Shown piece by piece: positions 10,503-19,765 of a stretch of 64,000 bases of DNA. Both the position numbers and the translations under genes were made by a program. The notes below the pieces were generated by a model. It ran no database searches, was not told the origin of the DNA, and saw nothing but the letters and a program-made list of their open reading frames with translations. Origin of the DNA: Flavihumibacter fluvii (GTDB lineage Bacteria; Bacteroidota; Bacteroidia; Chitinophagales; Chitinophagaceae); assembly GCF_018595675.2 (NCBI RefSeq), contig NZ_CP092333.1, positions 2,876,001 through 2,940,000 on the forward strand, read 5' to 3'. Each line of letters starts with the position of its first letter. Position 1 is the first letter of the stretch.

Positions 10503-11108
10503 ATGAAAATGTTATTCCTGCTGGTCTCTTTCGTGGCCTTAAACGCTTTTATAGCAGATTCGGTTACTATCTCCAAAAAAGAACGAAAATCTGCCGCCAA
10601 ATTCCTGAAAGCTTCAGAAGACAACGCCCTTAAAACAGTTGGAAAACTGAGTGAGGCCCAATTGAAATTCAAGCCTGCAGCAGATAAATGGAGTGTGGAA
10701 GAATGCATGATGCATATTGCCGCTTCTGAAAAGATGTTATGGGGAATGGTGGAAGGCGGGATTAATGCACCTGCAAATCCTGAAAAAAGGTCGGAAATCA
10801 AATGGAGCGACGAGGAAGTCATGAAAAATATTGAGGACCGGAGCAATAAAGTAAAAACCTTTCCGCCATTGCAGCCCGAGAATACCGGCTTCAAAACATT
10901 GGCCGAGGCAACCGCTTCATTCTCTGAAAACAGGGCAAAGCTGATCAGTTATACCAAAAGCACAAAAGTGGACCTGCGCAATCATGTATTAACCCTACCG
11001 GTCGGATCATACGACGCCTACCAGATGATCCTCTTCATCGGCGCCCATACCAACCGGCATGTAAAACAAATGGAGGAAGTGATGGCTGATCCGGGTTTCC
11101 CAAAATAG
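10503..11108 (+). CDS. DinB-family protein with N-terminal export signal
   Basis: 201 residues. The first ~20 residues (MKMLFLLVSFVALNAFIADS) look like a signal peptide or anchor. The rest is a four-helix DinB/YfiT-type domain with the metal-binding His residues in MHIAASE (near 74) and GAHTNRHVKQ (near 180). DinB-fold proteins include metal-dependent thiol transferases, but most Bacteroidota members are uncharacterised. A strong hairpin terminator follows about 100 bases downstream. Confidence 0.8.
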   Translation: MKMLFLLVSFVALNAFIADSVTISKKERKSAAKFLKASEDNALKTVGKLSEAQLKFKPAADKWSVEECMMHIAASEKMLWGMVEGGINAPANPEKRSEIKWSDEEVMKNIEDRSNKVKTFPPLQPENTGFKTLAEATASFSENRAKLISYTKSTKVDLRNHVLTLPVGSYDAYQMILFIGAHTNRHVKQMEEVMADPGFPK

Positions 11109-11208
11109 CGATTGCACTGCTTTTGACCTTTATGGGCCGGTCACCGGCAATATCGATACCTGCAAGAACTTTATCATTGGATTCTTCTCATTTTGACGAC
11201 AGGAAACG

Positions 11209-11236
11209 GCTCCGGGATTTTTTCCCGGGGCTTTTT
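11209..11236 (+). terminator. Rho-independent terminator after the DinB gene
   Basis: Stem GCTCCGGGA (11209-11217) pairs with TCCCGGGGC (11223-11231) with one G-U pair and a 5-base loop, followed directly by five Ts. It ends the transcript of the DinB-like gene and separates it from the sulfatase gene. The rest of 11109-11430 has no convincing small gene. Confidence 0.8.
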
Positions 11237-11363
11237 GTTTGGGACGGTTAATCAGTTGATAATTGGACCAATAAACTGACTAATAACAGTAAAAAACATG
11301 ACAAAAATCAATAATTAAAGAAATTTATAGCGCTTTCTTTGACGAAAGATTACAGTGAAGTGC

Positions 11364-11378
11364 TAACCATAATGGTTA
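11364..11378. promoter_or_regulatory. Perfect 15-bp palindrome upstream of the sulfatase
   Basis: TAACCATAATGGTTA is a perfect 7+1+7 inverted repeat located 52 bases before the sulfatase start. Its size and position suit an operator for a dimeric regulator. No cognate regulator can be named. Confidence 0.35.
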
Positions 11379-11430
11379 CATGAACTGAAATCCAAACATC
11401 AATTCAGGTTTTACCGATACAAGAATTTGT

Positions 11431-13221
11431 ATGAAAAAATTATATCTAGTTGCGTGCATCATGTTGTCAATGGCCCAGGTAGTATCCAGTCAATCTACAG
11501 GAGTACAAACCGGAACCAAACGACCTAATATCGTTATCATCCTTGCAGATGATATGGGCTATTCAGATATGGGTATGTTTGGCAGTGAGATAAAGACGCC
11601 CAATATGGATGCGCTGGCGATGGATGGCGTTCGTTTCACCAATTTCTATACGCATGCCACCTGTTCGCCTTCCCGCTCGATGCTTTTATCAGGAGTAGAT
11701 TCCCACCTTAACGGGCTCGGCAATATGGACGAATTTACCGCGCCTAACCAGGTTGGGAAACCGGGTTACGAAGGAAATCTCAATCTCAGTGTGACAACAA
11801 TTCCCCAATTGCTAAAAGATGCCGGTTACCATACTTATATGGTCGGGAAATGGCACATGGGAAAATCTCCGGATAAAATCCCTGCAGCCCGCGGCTTCGA
11901 ACGCGATTTCAGTTTACTGGACGGTGCGGGAAGTTATTGGGATATGACCAATTTTAGTGCCCTAACGCCTAATTCCCTGTTTACAGAGGATGGCAAATAC
12001 CTCACCAAGCTTCCTAAAAAATATTACGCAACACAAACCTATACAGATAAACTTATCAATTTCATCGATGCCGATCACCGCGATGGCAAACCTTTCTTTG
12101 CCTATGTTGCGCACCAGGCACCGCACGACCCCTACCACCTTCCGCGCGACTGGCGTGACAGGCACGTAGGGCAATATGATTACGGCTGGGATATGCTCCG
12201 GGCGCAGCGCCTCAAACGGCAAAAAGAGCTGGGCATCGTACCAGACTCAACCAACCTGGCCGAGCGTATGTGGTTCGTGCCCGAATACTCCCTGCTTGCT
12301 CCGGCATCGAGAGCAGTGCTCGGCAGAAAAATGGAACTCTATGCGGGACTGGTGGAAAATATGGATTTCCATATCGGCCGCCTGGTTCAACACCTGAAAG
12401 ATATAGGTGAATACGAAAATACCGTGTTCATTGTTTTTGGCGATAATGGTGCAGAGGGGAACGATCTTGCCGGAATGATTGCAGGAACACCCGGAACCCG
12501 CGATTACCTGTATTTTGCCATGAAGTGGTCGCAAACGGATATAAATGCCTGGGGTGACCCTGGCTCTTATGTTGGCTATGGCGCCGGCTGGGCCCAGGTT
12601 TCCATGACGCCTTTCGGTCAGTATAAAGGATGGCTTGGCGAAGGTGGCATCAGGAATGCACTCATTGTCAGTGGTCCTGTCAACAAACGAAAAAAGGGTA
12701 GCATAAACAACGGACTCATGTCAATAGCAGACATCATGCCTACGCTCCTTGATATCGCCGGTACGGAGTATCCAAAAAGTTACAAGGGAAAAGATTTACC
12801 ACCACTTATAGGTAAATCCTGGAAAAGTGTTCTTGCCGGTGAGTCCGAGTCCCCACGTGTACAGCAGGATTATCTTGCCTGGGAGGTATTCGGTAACCGT
12901 GCTGTTCGCCAGGGTGACTGGAAATTGCGGTGGGAATTTACGCCCTTAGGTAAATCTGATTGGGAACTTTACAATGTTGCTGATGATCCTAACGAGCGGA
13001 AAGACCTTGCTGCTGCCAACCCGGGCAAGCTAAAGGAGATGTTGGCGCTTTGGGACGATTATATGAAGAAGAATAATGTAATTATACCCAGCCGTTCTCC
13101 TTTTGAAGCACTTTATGACCAACTACCCGCGCGGTTCCCAGTAGATGCTGGATACCCGCCACTGATCAACAAGCGACAATACACGCCTCCTAAAGAATTA
13201 ATGACTACACCCAAGCAATAA
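11431..13221 (+). CDS. Secreted arylsulfatase (type I, formylglycine-dependent)
   Basis: 596 residues with a signal peptide (about 1-20, ending VVSSQ). Metal ligands appear in IVIILADDMGYSD (Asp40, Asp41). The sulfatase signature CSPSRSMLLSG places the Cys that is converted to formylglycine at residue 78, in a CxPxR context. GKWHMG and FGDNGAEG carry further active-site residues. Type I sulfatases remove sulfate from sugars or aryl esters in the periplasm; a formylglycine-generating enzyme must be elsewhere in the genome. The next gene starts 13 bases downstream, so the two likely form one unit. Confidence 0.88.
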   Translation: MKKLYLVACIMLSMAQVVSSQSTGVQTGTKRPNIVIILADDMGYSDMGMFGSEIKTPNMDALAMDGVRFTNFYTHATCSPSRSMLLSGVDSHLNGLGNMDEFTAPNQVGKPGYEGNLNLSVTTIPQLLKDAGYHTYMVGKWHMGKSPDKIPAARGFERDFSLLDGAGSYWDMTNFSALTPNSLFTEDGKYLTKLPKKYYATQTYTDKLINFIDADHRDGKPFFAYVAHQAPHDPYHLPRDWRDRHVGQYDYGWDMLRAQRLKRQKELGIVPDSTNLAERMWFVPEYSLLAPASRAVLGRKMELYAGLVENMDFHIGRLVQHLKDIGEYENTVFIVFGDNGAEGNDLAGMIAGTPGTRDYLYFAMKWSQTDINAWGDPGSYVGYGAGWAQVSMTPFGQYKGWLGEGGIRNALIVSGPVNKRKKGSINNGLMSIADIMPTLLDIAGTEYPKSYKGKDLPPLIGKSWKSVLAGESESPRVQQDYLAWEVFGNRAVRQGDWKLRWEFTPLGKSDWELYNVADDPNERKDLAAANPGKLKEMLALWDDYMKKNNVIIPSRSPFEALYDQLPARFPVDAGYPPLINKRQYTPPKELMTTPKQ

Positions 13222-13234
13222 AGCAGTTATTACT

Positions 13235-14233
13235 ATGAGACAATTTTTATCTGCCACCAGGTCCTTATATTTAAGAAATCTTAGCGTCATTGCTTTAGTG
13301 CTGGTGATAAACTGGCCGAATGCCGCCCTGGCCCAGGGCGATGGTCCCCGGTTTTACTGGAAAGGGTTAAACGGGACAAACGCTGTTCCCGTGATAGGAT
13401 CCTCACTTAGTGGCAATGCAAACCCTATGGATCCTTCACATAATGTATTTCCCGGAGCAAGTTTCGAAGCAACAATGGCTATGGTCGGCTATGCCAAAAT
13501 GTTACCTGTATTCAAGCGTGCCGGACTTGTTTCGGTTATTATGCCAATGGGCAGGTTATCCAGTGATGTCACAGTTGGCGCGGTAAATTACAAATCAACC
13601 GCAAGAGGATTCGGGGACCCTATGTTGCAATTCAGTGTAAATATTATTGGCCCCAAACCTATCATGAACATTCCAGACATGATACGATACAAGCCTAAAT
13701 TTTCTGTTGATCTTCTTAGCAGCCTCGCTATCCCGATCGGGGAATACGACAATTCCAGTCCCATCAATATTGGCCAGAACCGCTGGTATGGAAGAATTGG
13801 CGCACCGATCGTCTGGCAGCTCGGCGCCTGGGTTCCGGGCCGGCGCACAACATTAGAGTTTCTTCCAGCCGTTTGGCTATTCAGCGATAACAATGATTTT
13901 GTAGGCAAGAAAATGCACACAGAACCCATGTACCAGGTCGAGGCACACCTTACCCGCGATTTCATGGAAAGGCTATGGGGTTCCCTTGATGTTACTTCCT
14001 ATTCAGGTGGTAAAGCGACCATCGATGATGTTGAAGGCAATAGCCTGAACAATATTGGTGTGGGCGGCACGCTTGGCTACCATATCAATGATAACATGCA
14101 GATGAATGCTTCCTACTCCTCAACCATAAACGATAATAATGCTGAAGACCTGAAAATGGATGGCTTCCGTATTACACTTATTTGGGGATGGCATAAAATG
14201 ATTGAAGGCATGCAACGGTTGAAAAATGAGTAA
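13235..14233 (+). CDS. Outer-membrane channel-like protein, phenol MetA-degradation type
   Basis: 332 residues. A cleavable-looking N terminus (to about residue 33, NAALAQG) is followed by alternating amphipathic strands typical of an outer-membrane beta-barrel. The order of segments (FPGASFEATMAMVGYAKMLP, LSSLAIPIGEYDNSSPINIG, WGSLDVTSYSGG, a C-terminal IWGWHKM strand) resembles the Phenol_MetA_deg family of putative outer-membrane transporters. Its place 13 bases after the sulfatase suggests it imports sulfatase substrates or products (inference). Confidence 0.7.
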   Translation: MRQFLSATRSLYLRNLSVIALVLVINWPNAALAQGDGPRFYWKGLNGTNAVPVIGSSLSGNANPMDPSHNVFPGASFEATMAMVGYAKMLPVFKRAGLVSVIMPMGRLSSDVTVGAVNYKSTARGFGDPMLQFSVNIIGPKPIMNIPDMIRYKPKFSVDLLSSLAIPIGEYDNSSPINIGQNRWYGRIGAPIVWQLGAWVPGRRTTLEFLPAVWLFSDNNDFVGKKMHTEPMYQVEAHLTRDFMERLWGSLDVTSYSGGKATIDDVEGNSLNNIGVGGTLGYHINDNMQMNASYSSTINDNNAEDLKMDGFRITLIWGWHKMIEGMQRLKNE

Positions 14234-14269
14234 CCACAGGCTTGATGAAGGCATTGCATTAAAAAAAGG

Positions 14270-15634
14270 TTACCAGTTTGTTTGATATTCATCAGCGCCG
14301 ATATCAAGCTTGCCATTTTCTGTCCTGTTCTTATTGTCAATATCCAATGTTCCGGAAAGTGGCTTGCCCTGTTTATCATTTCCAGGGGCACATGCCGAAT
14401 TTATTGCCGGGGAACCGGCAGACAAGTGCATGTTTGAATAAGGACTTACCAGCATTGGGTCCAGGTATTTCGCATTGGCATCCGGCCAGGAACCAGGTGA
14501 AGATGAACTTTGTCCATAGTAAATATTGCAGTTTATCGTAACCAGGGTATTGTTGCTGCCCCGGTTTTGCAGATATGCCTGGTCTGGCCGCCCGTAAAAT
14601 ATATTGTTCCTGATCGTGATGTTATTGCAATTAAACTGGAGGGCCACTTCGCCTTCCCTTCCCAAATAGGTCGAGTTGTTTATAATCGCAACATTCACTG
14701 CCCGCCCTTTATCAGCGGCATATCCCCCTGCCATAATATTTGCCTGAAAAGAACCCGATACAAAATTATTACGAACAATAATGTCTTCCGTATTTCTATT
14801 CAGGTGTTCGCTGGCCAACTCAATACCAATATCACAATTATACACGGTATTCCGTTCAATGATGATGTTCCGCCCGCCATCCACATAAATACCATCTGCC
14901 GATTGACTTCCATTATACGCCGGGTTTTTCAGGGAAGAAATATTGTACACCGTATTGCCAAAACAAATGCCATCATACGCCTGGTCGAAGCCCTCCGGCC
15001 CAACGCTTTCAAATCCAATAAAATCAATTCCAATATTATCATTGTCATGGATCAGGTTATTGGAAACAACAAATTGGGTAACGTTGCCATTGAGCACCAG
15101 GGATTCACTGGATCCTAACTGGCAATCACTTATTTCATTGCCATCCACAATTATTTTACTTAACACCATTTTATTGGTTCCGTAAATAGCAATCCCGTGG
15201 GCATTTCCAGCGGAATTTTCTATATGGTGTATTGTGTTATTGCGAATCTCAATACTGGTACCGCTGCCCCTTACACTGATGCCAATTGGCACGCCGCTGC
15301 CTTTGAAATGCCGGATTTCCAATCCGATTATTTCCAGGTAACTTTTGTCGTTTACCACAATTCCTTGCCGAAGATTTTTAGTGCCTTCAATGATTGCACC
15401 TTTTTCACCGATTAAAGTGATCGCGTGATTTGCTTTGCCGCTTTTGTTAAAGGTTACAGTTTCATGGTAGATGCCGGCCTTCACCAGCACAGTATCTCCG
15501 GCATTTGCAGCATCGAGTCCGGACTGTATCGTTGAGTATGTCGCACTTCCTGGTGCTACAATGATTGTACCGCCATTGCTGAAGGAAGGCAGCAGGTATA
15601 AGCCGAAAAGCGTGAGTAAACGTAGCTTGTTCAT
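14270..15634 (-). CDS. Secreted right-handed parallel beta-helix protein
   Basis: 454 residues with a signal peptide (1-21). Repeated short turns such as ITLIGEKGAIIEG, IIVDGNEIS, FVVSNNLIHDND, IIIERNTVYN and ITIRNNIFYG give the roughly 22-24-residue coil spacing of pectate-lyase-like right-handed beta-helices (PbH1 repeats). Such proteins bind or cleave polysaccharides outside the cell. No catalytic residues can be assigned with confidence. It starts 2 bases after the stop of the upstream Tat-exported protein, so the two are co-translated partners. Confidence 0.8.
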   Translation of the reverse strand: MNKLRLLTLFGLYLLPSFSNGGTIIVAPGSATYSTIQSGLDAANAGDTVLVKAGIYHETVTFNKSGKANHAITLIGEKGAIIEGTKNLRQGIVVNDKSYLEIIGLEIRHFKGSGVPIGISVRGSGTSIEIRNNTIHHIENSAGNAHGIAIYGTNKMVLSKIIVDGNEISDCQLGSSESLVLNGNVTQFVVSNNLIHDNDNIGIDFIGFESVGPEGFDQAYDGICFGNTVYNISSLKNPAYNGSQSADGIYVDGGRNIIIERNTVYNCDIGIELASEHLNRNTEDIIVRNNFVSGSFQANIMAGGYAADKGRAVNVAIINNSTYLGREGEVALQFNCNNITIRNNIFYGRPDQAYLQNRGSNNTLVTINCNIYYGQSSSSPGSWPDANAKYLDPMLVSPYSNMHLSAGSPAINSACAPGNDKQGKPLSGTLDIDNKNRTENGKLDIGADEYQTNW

Positions 15635-15636
15635 AC

Positions 15637-17178
15637 TTAAATATTTCTGCGCAATAAAAGAGCACCATCTGCTTCAGTCTTCTGGTGGCAGGCCCAGTTG
15701 ACTTTACGGCGAATGCCCTTCACCTCGATCTCTGCATACATACGTACGCCTTCCATATTCGTGCCCTTCGGGAATACAAACATAGCCTGGCGTACTTTAC
15801 CTGGTTTCGGATAACCAGGGTCCAGGCTGCCTTCGGCGAGCTTTTCTCCGGCAGCACTGACCATGTAGACCCGCAAAGCACCCGGAACACCGGCAACCCC
15901 ATCATTAACCAGTCCCAGCACCAGCCCGGGATGCCCGTCTTTTTCAAAAGACCAGATCCAGGATGGGCGCACGCGATAGCCAATAGTGCGCGCAAGGTCA
16001 TCGATCGCATCGGGATACTGTTCGTAATAATGCTGCAACCTTTCCGCCTGGATATTGTGCCAGTTCCATAAAGAAAAATAATGCGGACCCACATCTTTTG
16101 CGTGGGCAATGATGCTATCCGTGCGGGTGATGCCTTCGGCAATTTTAAGGCTTTCGGCACTGCCATCTGAGATACCGTTTTCCACAAATCCGCCGATCCA
16201 GGCAGGTCGGTTGCTCAGGCTTTCGATCTGCATATTTTCGATAAAGATCGTATCGGTGCGCAGCCAGTTGTGCGACCTGATGGTGCGGTCTACGATCTCA
16301 GAATTGCCCACCCGGCTAAAATCGGGTTGCGTGTTGGTGAGCAGTGGCGTGTGCTTCCAGTTGGCAGCCTGTCGCTCGAAAATATTGATGAAGGTATTTT
16401 CTGCTGTCGTATAATCTTTGAAAGGATGCTTGTCCGCGAAAGGCCAGGTATGGCCTTCACCCCAAAAGCCATACATATAGGTATCCATACATTCTACCTG
16501 CGTATGGCCGTCGTATTGGGTGGCGAGCATGCCATCGAGCTCCTGCAAGGCCGCTAAAAATGCCGGGTGGTCGTATTGGGGTGCGTATAAGATTTTCCCG
16601 GGAAGGCCAATTTCATTGGTGATCCCAAATTTATACAACGGGACTTTCTTCGTGAGAAAATCGGGCATGGATTCGGGTACGATATCCGGACTCATCAACT
16701 GTATGCGAAAGGCGATGCGCTTGTTGTATTGTTTGGCCAGGTCGAAGGCAATCTTCCAATGGGCACAGGGACCGAGCTGTCCGGGTTTGCTTTGCATATC
16801 ACGCCAATCAAGCCTGATATAAAGCACATCCGTGAGTGGAAACGCAACGAGTTTTTCCAGGGACTTTTCGAGCGACTCCTTGTCTTTCCTTGCCGGACCC
16901 ATTTCATCGCAGAGGTAGGTGGCCATTCCCATGCCGTAATTCGGTACGCGTTTTTTTGAAGGCGTTGTCGCCATGATCACTTCTGCCCCGGGAACCACAT
17001 CTTCGGGCTGGTAAGACGGGAAGGGACCCTGGTTCAGGCGGTTGGTAATGACGGGGCCATTGCCGAAATTATAACCATCCCAATTGTGCGCAGGCACAAA
17101 AGCATTTGCCCGGTGAGGTAAAGCGCTTGCTGCTAAAGAAGCAAGCGCAGCTTTCTGGATAAAATTTCTTCTGTTCAT
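15637..17178 (-). CDS. Tat-exported glycoside-hydrolase-like protein
   Basis: 513 residues from the ATG at 17178, which places the twin-arginine signal MNRRNFIQKAALASLAASAL at the N terminus; an upstream in-frame ATG (17217) would bury it. The body looks like a TIM-barrel sugar hydrolase followed by a small beta domain: VLYIRLDWRDM, QVECMDTYMYGFWGEGHTWP (an acidic cluster like a catalytic-site strand), NWHNIQAERLQ. It may belong with the DUF4832 group of barrel proteins, but I cannot place it firmly. Operon with the downstream beta-helix protein supports a role in polysaccharide breakdown (inference). Confidence 0.55.
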   Translation of the reverse strand: MNRRNFIQKAALASLAASALPHRANAFVPAHNWDGYNFGNGPVITNRLNQGPFPSYQPEDVVPGAEVIMATTPSKKRVPNYGMGMATYLCDEMGPARKDKESLEKSLEKLVAFPLTDVLYIRLDWRDMQSKPGQLGPCAHWKIAFDLAKQYNKRIAFRIQLMSPDIVPESMPDFLTKKVPLYKFGITNEIGLPGKILYAPQYDHPAFLAALQELDGMLATQYDGHTQVECMDTYMYGFWGEGHTWPFADKHPFKDYTTAENTFINIFERQAANWKHTPLLTNTQPDFSRVGNSEIVDRTIRSHNWLRTDTIFIENMQIESLSNRPAWIGGFVENGISDGSAESLKIAEGITRTDSIIAHAKDVGPHYFSLWNWHNIQAERLQHYYEQYPDAIDDLARTIGYRVRPSWIWSFEKDGHPGLVLGLVNDGVAGVPGALRVYMVSAAGEKLAEGSLDPGYPKPGKVRQAMFVFPKGTNMEGVRMYAEIEVKGIRRKVNWACHQKTEADGALLLRRNI

Positions 17179-17425
17179 GGTATTAAATGTAGGCAATGGG
17201 CGGGCTAAATGGTTCAATTAACCAGATAAAATATACTATGAATATTAGAATAATTATGCGCTGCGCTGAAGGTATGGCACTGGAAGGAATCCACAAGTGC
17301 AACCTCGGGGTATTTCCTGTATTGTACGACTATCAAAAAACTTCTTTGCATTTGCAGAGATGTTAACAGCTTTCGGTCTGCTTCTTTTGCATAAGATGTT
17401 TGACTGACCACATGTTTAATAATTC

Positions 17426-17614
17426 CTATAATTGTTTGGCCATTTCAGGGGTCCTAAAACCTTTCACGACCTGGTAGATACCCAGTGAAAACTCAAATAC
17501 TGCAACTAAAACTGCGGCCAACCCTGCCAGTGCGGAATATTGCCCGATGGGACCGAACATCACAGCGAAGTAGCCCGCGATGATAGAAGTAGTTCTGTTG
17601 GCATTCATTTTCAT
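17426..17614 (-). CDS. Short DUF4386-like membrane protein, probably internally deleted
   Basis: 62 residues. The first part, NRTTSIIAGYF, matches the start of DUF4386 membrane proteins, and the remainder (a VFEFSLGIYQVVKGF helix) matches their last helix. DUF4386 proteins are normally about 220-240 residues with several helices; here everything between is missing, but the frame is intact. It could be a remnant that is still translated or a functional miniature. It lies 19 bases after the stop of the upstream beta-barrel gene and may share its AraC-type promoter. Confidence 0.5.
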   Translation of the reverse strand: MKMNANRTTSIIAGYFAVMFGPIGQYSALAGLAAVLVAVFEFSLGIYQVVKGFRTPEMAKQL

Positions 17615-17633
17615 TAAATCTTAAAATCTACAG

Positions 17634-18293
17634 TTATTTTTTCCCGAGCGGATATTTCTTCCAGGGTGCAGAACAATGCAAACTGATATTCAGGTATCGA
17701 TTGTACATTTCCTGGTTGTTGGAAATATTGGATAAACCATAGGTGTACCGCATATCTACTACAACGGCCTTTTGTTTCACCTTAAACCGGTAACCAGCGC
17801 CCATTTGAATGCCTGCATCCCAACGTTTAAAGGCATCGTTTGAATCATCAAATGGAAGCGCTTTAGTCGACCCTTCCATTTTCCGGGTTCCATAAACATT
17901 GTAGGCTATATAAGGTCCTGCATTCACATAAATTTTACCGAAATTAAAACGGACCAGCACTGGTAATTCTATTGTGTATAGTCGAAGTGTTGTTTTGTTG
18001 TAGGTTAGCGGATTATCGGCTTTTAATGTTCCCCCTTTCATGATAAAATACAATTCGGAGACAAAAGAAAACTTCGGTGTAATACCAGCCTGAAACGACA
18101 CCCCAACCTGCGCCCCCAGGACCGGTTTTTTATACTCCTTTAAAGAGCTGTTTAACTCGCCATAGTTGAGGTTTGTACTCACCACATTCAGCAGGATGTC
18201 CAGATAGGTCTTTGTGCCCGCTGCCTGGCCAAATGTGTTGGCGCTCAGGAAAAGCATACTTAGTATAAGTGCTGCCTGTAACTGCTTTTTCAT
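17634..18293 (-). CDS. Outer membrane beta-barrel protein (PorT-like)
   Basis: 219 residues with a signal peptide (about 1-22, ending NTFGQA). Amphipathic strands such as VLGAQVGVSFQAGITPKFSF, IYVNAGPYIAYN and AGIQMGAGYRFKV, ending in MRYTYGLSNI, fit the Bacteroidota outer-membrane beta-barrel family (PF13568 type). Its promoter region carries the operator and -7 element shared with two nearby genes, so it is likely controlled by the AraC regulator at 19.8-20.7 kb. Confidence 0.8.
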   Translation of the reverse strand: MKKQLQAALILSMLFLSANTFGQAAGTKTYLDILLNVVSTNLNYGELNSSLKEYKKPVLGAQVGVSFQAGITPKFSFVSELYFIMKGGTLKADNPLTYNKTTLRLYTIELPVLVRFNFGKIYVNAGPYIAYNVYGTRKMEGSTKALPFDDSNDAFKRWDAGIQMGAGYRFKVKQKAVVVDMRYTYGLSNISNNQEMYNRYLNISLHCSAPWKKYPLGKK

Positions 18294-18322
18294 AATTTTT
18301 ATTTTTACGTTTGATTAATACG

Positions 18323-18371
18323 CAAAACTAATTTTGGGAGCAGGCAGGCTGGCAGGACAAACCTGCAGTTG
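18323..18371 (-). promoter_or_regulatory. AraC-type operator plus -7 element for the beta-barrel gene
   Basis: Read on the minus strand: CAACTGCAG, 2 bases, TTGTCCTG, exactly 22 bases, then TAGTTTTG, which fits the Bacteroidota -7 consensus TAnnTTTG. The -7 element ends 29 bases before the gene start at 18293. The same layout occurs at 18464-18512 and 20659-20707. No good -33 element is visible, as expected for an activator-dependent promoter. Confidence 0.65.
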
Positions 18372-18463
18372 AACCGGATTCAACTGAAGTTTTATCCATT
18401 CCATTTATTGAACAAGGAAAGATGAAATGGGGAGCCTGCCAGGGATTTTACATTTGTCCTGCT

Positions 18464-18512
18464 TAACTACATAATTGTCCTATCCGCCAGGTCAGCGTTG
18501 CAATTATTTTTG
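18464..18512 (+). promoter_or_regulatory. AraC-type operator plus -7 element for the 2TM/flavoprotein operon
   Basis: TAACTACAT, 2 bases, TTGTCCTA (18475-18482), 22 bases, TATTTTTG (18505-18512). This is a weaker match to the upstream half (6 of 9) but has the same spacing as the other two copies. An extra TTGTCCTG box lies at 18454-18461. Confidence 0.6.
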
Positions 18513-18549
18513 CAGGCAAATCACTTTAATACGCCACAAATAAATCAGT

Positions 18550-18780
18550 ATGAAAACAAAAATGAAATTGTTCGCCGCATTAAAGATCTGGGTGGTAATT
18601 TATCCATCTATTACCCTGTTTCTTTTCTTATTTGGCAAACCATTATCCCTCTTGCCCTTATACCAGCGGACCTTCCTGCTAACCATCTCATTGGTTCCCC
18701 TGATCGTGTTTGCCGGCGTACCTTTAGTGGATTCGATCATCCGCCAGTTGTCAAAAAAAAGCGGAAAGGATAAATTATAA
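18550..18780 (+). CDS. Small two-helix membrane protein
   Basis: 76 residues: a short basic N terminus, two hydrophobic helices (VVIYPSITLFLFLFG and FLLTISLVPLIVFAGVPLV) and a basic Lys-rich tail. I do not recognise a family. The stop overlaps the next start as TAATG, so it is translationally coupled to the flavoprotein gene. It lies behind an AraC-type promoter. Confidence 0.7.
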   Translation: MKTKMKLFAALKIWVVIYPSITLFLFLFGKPLSLLPLYQRTFLLTISLVPLIVFAGVPLVDSIIRQLSKKSGKDKL

Positions 18781-19709
18781 TGAACTCAAAACATCATCCA
18801 GTGTCAGATCATAATACATACGATGTTATCATAGTGGGCGGCAGCTATTCCGGTCTTGCTGCTGGTATGGCCCTTGGAAGAGCCCTTAAAAAAGTATTAA
18901 TCATTGATGATGGCAAACCCTGTAACCGGCAAACTCCCTATTCACATAACTTCATTACGCATGACGGGCACACCCCCAGGGAAATTGCTGCATTAGCCAA
19001 CCTGCAAGTCAACAGGTATGAAACAGTGAAGTTTTTTTACGGCCTGGCAACAAGTGGAAGTAAAACTGCCCTTGGTTATGACATTCAGGTAGCAACTGGT
19101 GAATCCTTCACGGCTAAGAGATTAATCTTTGCCACAGGCATTAGGGATATTATGCCTGCAATTGACGGATTTGCCGCATGCTGGGGTATCTCAATGCTTC
19201 ACTGCCCTTATTGTCATGGCTACGAAGTGAGGCACGAACCAACTGGTCTCCTGGGCAACGGCGAAACTGGTTTTGACTTAGCGAGGCTAATTTCAAACTG
19301 GACCAATGATTTAACCCTCTTTACCAATGGAGCTTCAACACTAACTTTTGAACAAACTGCACAACTTGACAAGCACAGTGTTAGAATAGTAGAAAAGGAA
19401 ATTGAGCAATTCGAGCATAGCAACGGTCATCTTAGCATGATCAATTTCCGGGATGGAACAACATCAGCTATCAAAGTCATTTATGCGCCTGTTCCATTTG
19501 AGCAGCAGTGCAGCATACCGGAATCTTTGGGGTGCGAATTAACTGCGGAAGGCTATATTCAGGTTGATCCTTTTCACGAAACTTCAGTGAAGGGCGTTTT
19601 TGCATGTGGCGATAATGTTACCCGGATGCGAACTGTTGCCAATGCTGTCGGAATGGGAACTACAACCGGAATAACAGTAAGCAAGAACCTGATTCTGGAA
19701 GAATTTTAA
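18780..19709 (+). CDS. Thioredoxin-reductase-like NAD(P)/FAD oxidoreductase
   Basis: 309 residues. FAD motif DVIIVGGSYSGLAAGMALGR near residues 14-33, a redox-active-looking CPYCHGYE motif near residue 141, a second nucleotide-binding region (TGLLGNGETGFDLA) and a C-terminal FAD motif GVFACGDNVT. This matches the class of stand-alone thioredoxin-reductase-like flavoproteins. The CxxC suggests disulfide exchange with an unknown partner. Coupled to the preceding 2TM gene and next to an AraC regulator whose operator appears upstream. Confidence 0.85.
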   Translation: MNSKHHPVSDHNTYDVIIVGGSYSGLAAGMALGRALKKVLIIDDGKPCNRQTPYSHNFITHDGHTPREIAALANLQVNRYETVKFFYGLATSGSKTALGYDIQVATGESFTAKRLIFATGIRDIMPAIDGFAACWGISMLHCPYCHGYEVRHEPTGLLGNGETGFDLARLISNWTNDLTLFTNGASTLTFEQTAQLDKHSVRIVEKEIEQFEHSNGHLSMINFRDGTTSAIKVIYAPVPFEQQCSIPESLGCELTAEGYIQVDPFHETSVKGVFACGDNVTRMRTVANAVGMGTTTGITVSKNLILEEF

Positions 19710-19765
19710 TATATAGCCAACCATCGGGTAGCTATCCTGTTTGGCTTTTAATAGTTAACTTCAAC

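Noticed and set aside
14510-15118. 202-codon plus-strand frame
   Set aside because: Lies wholly antisense to the beta-helix gene, whose repeats and signal peptide are clear.
15720-16187. 155-codon minus-strand frame
   Set aside because: Out-of-frame overlap within the Tat-exported barrel-like gene; composition unlike a protein of this genome.
17214-17411. 65-codon minus-strand frame
   Set aside because: No signal, no family resemblance and overlaps the start region of the Tat-exported gene; likely chance.
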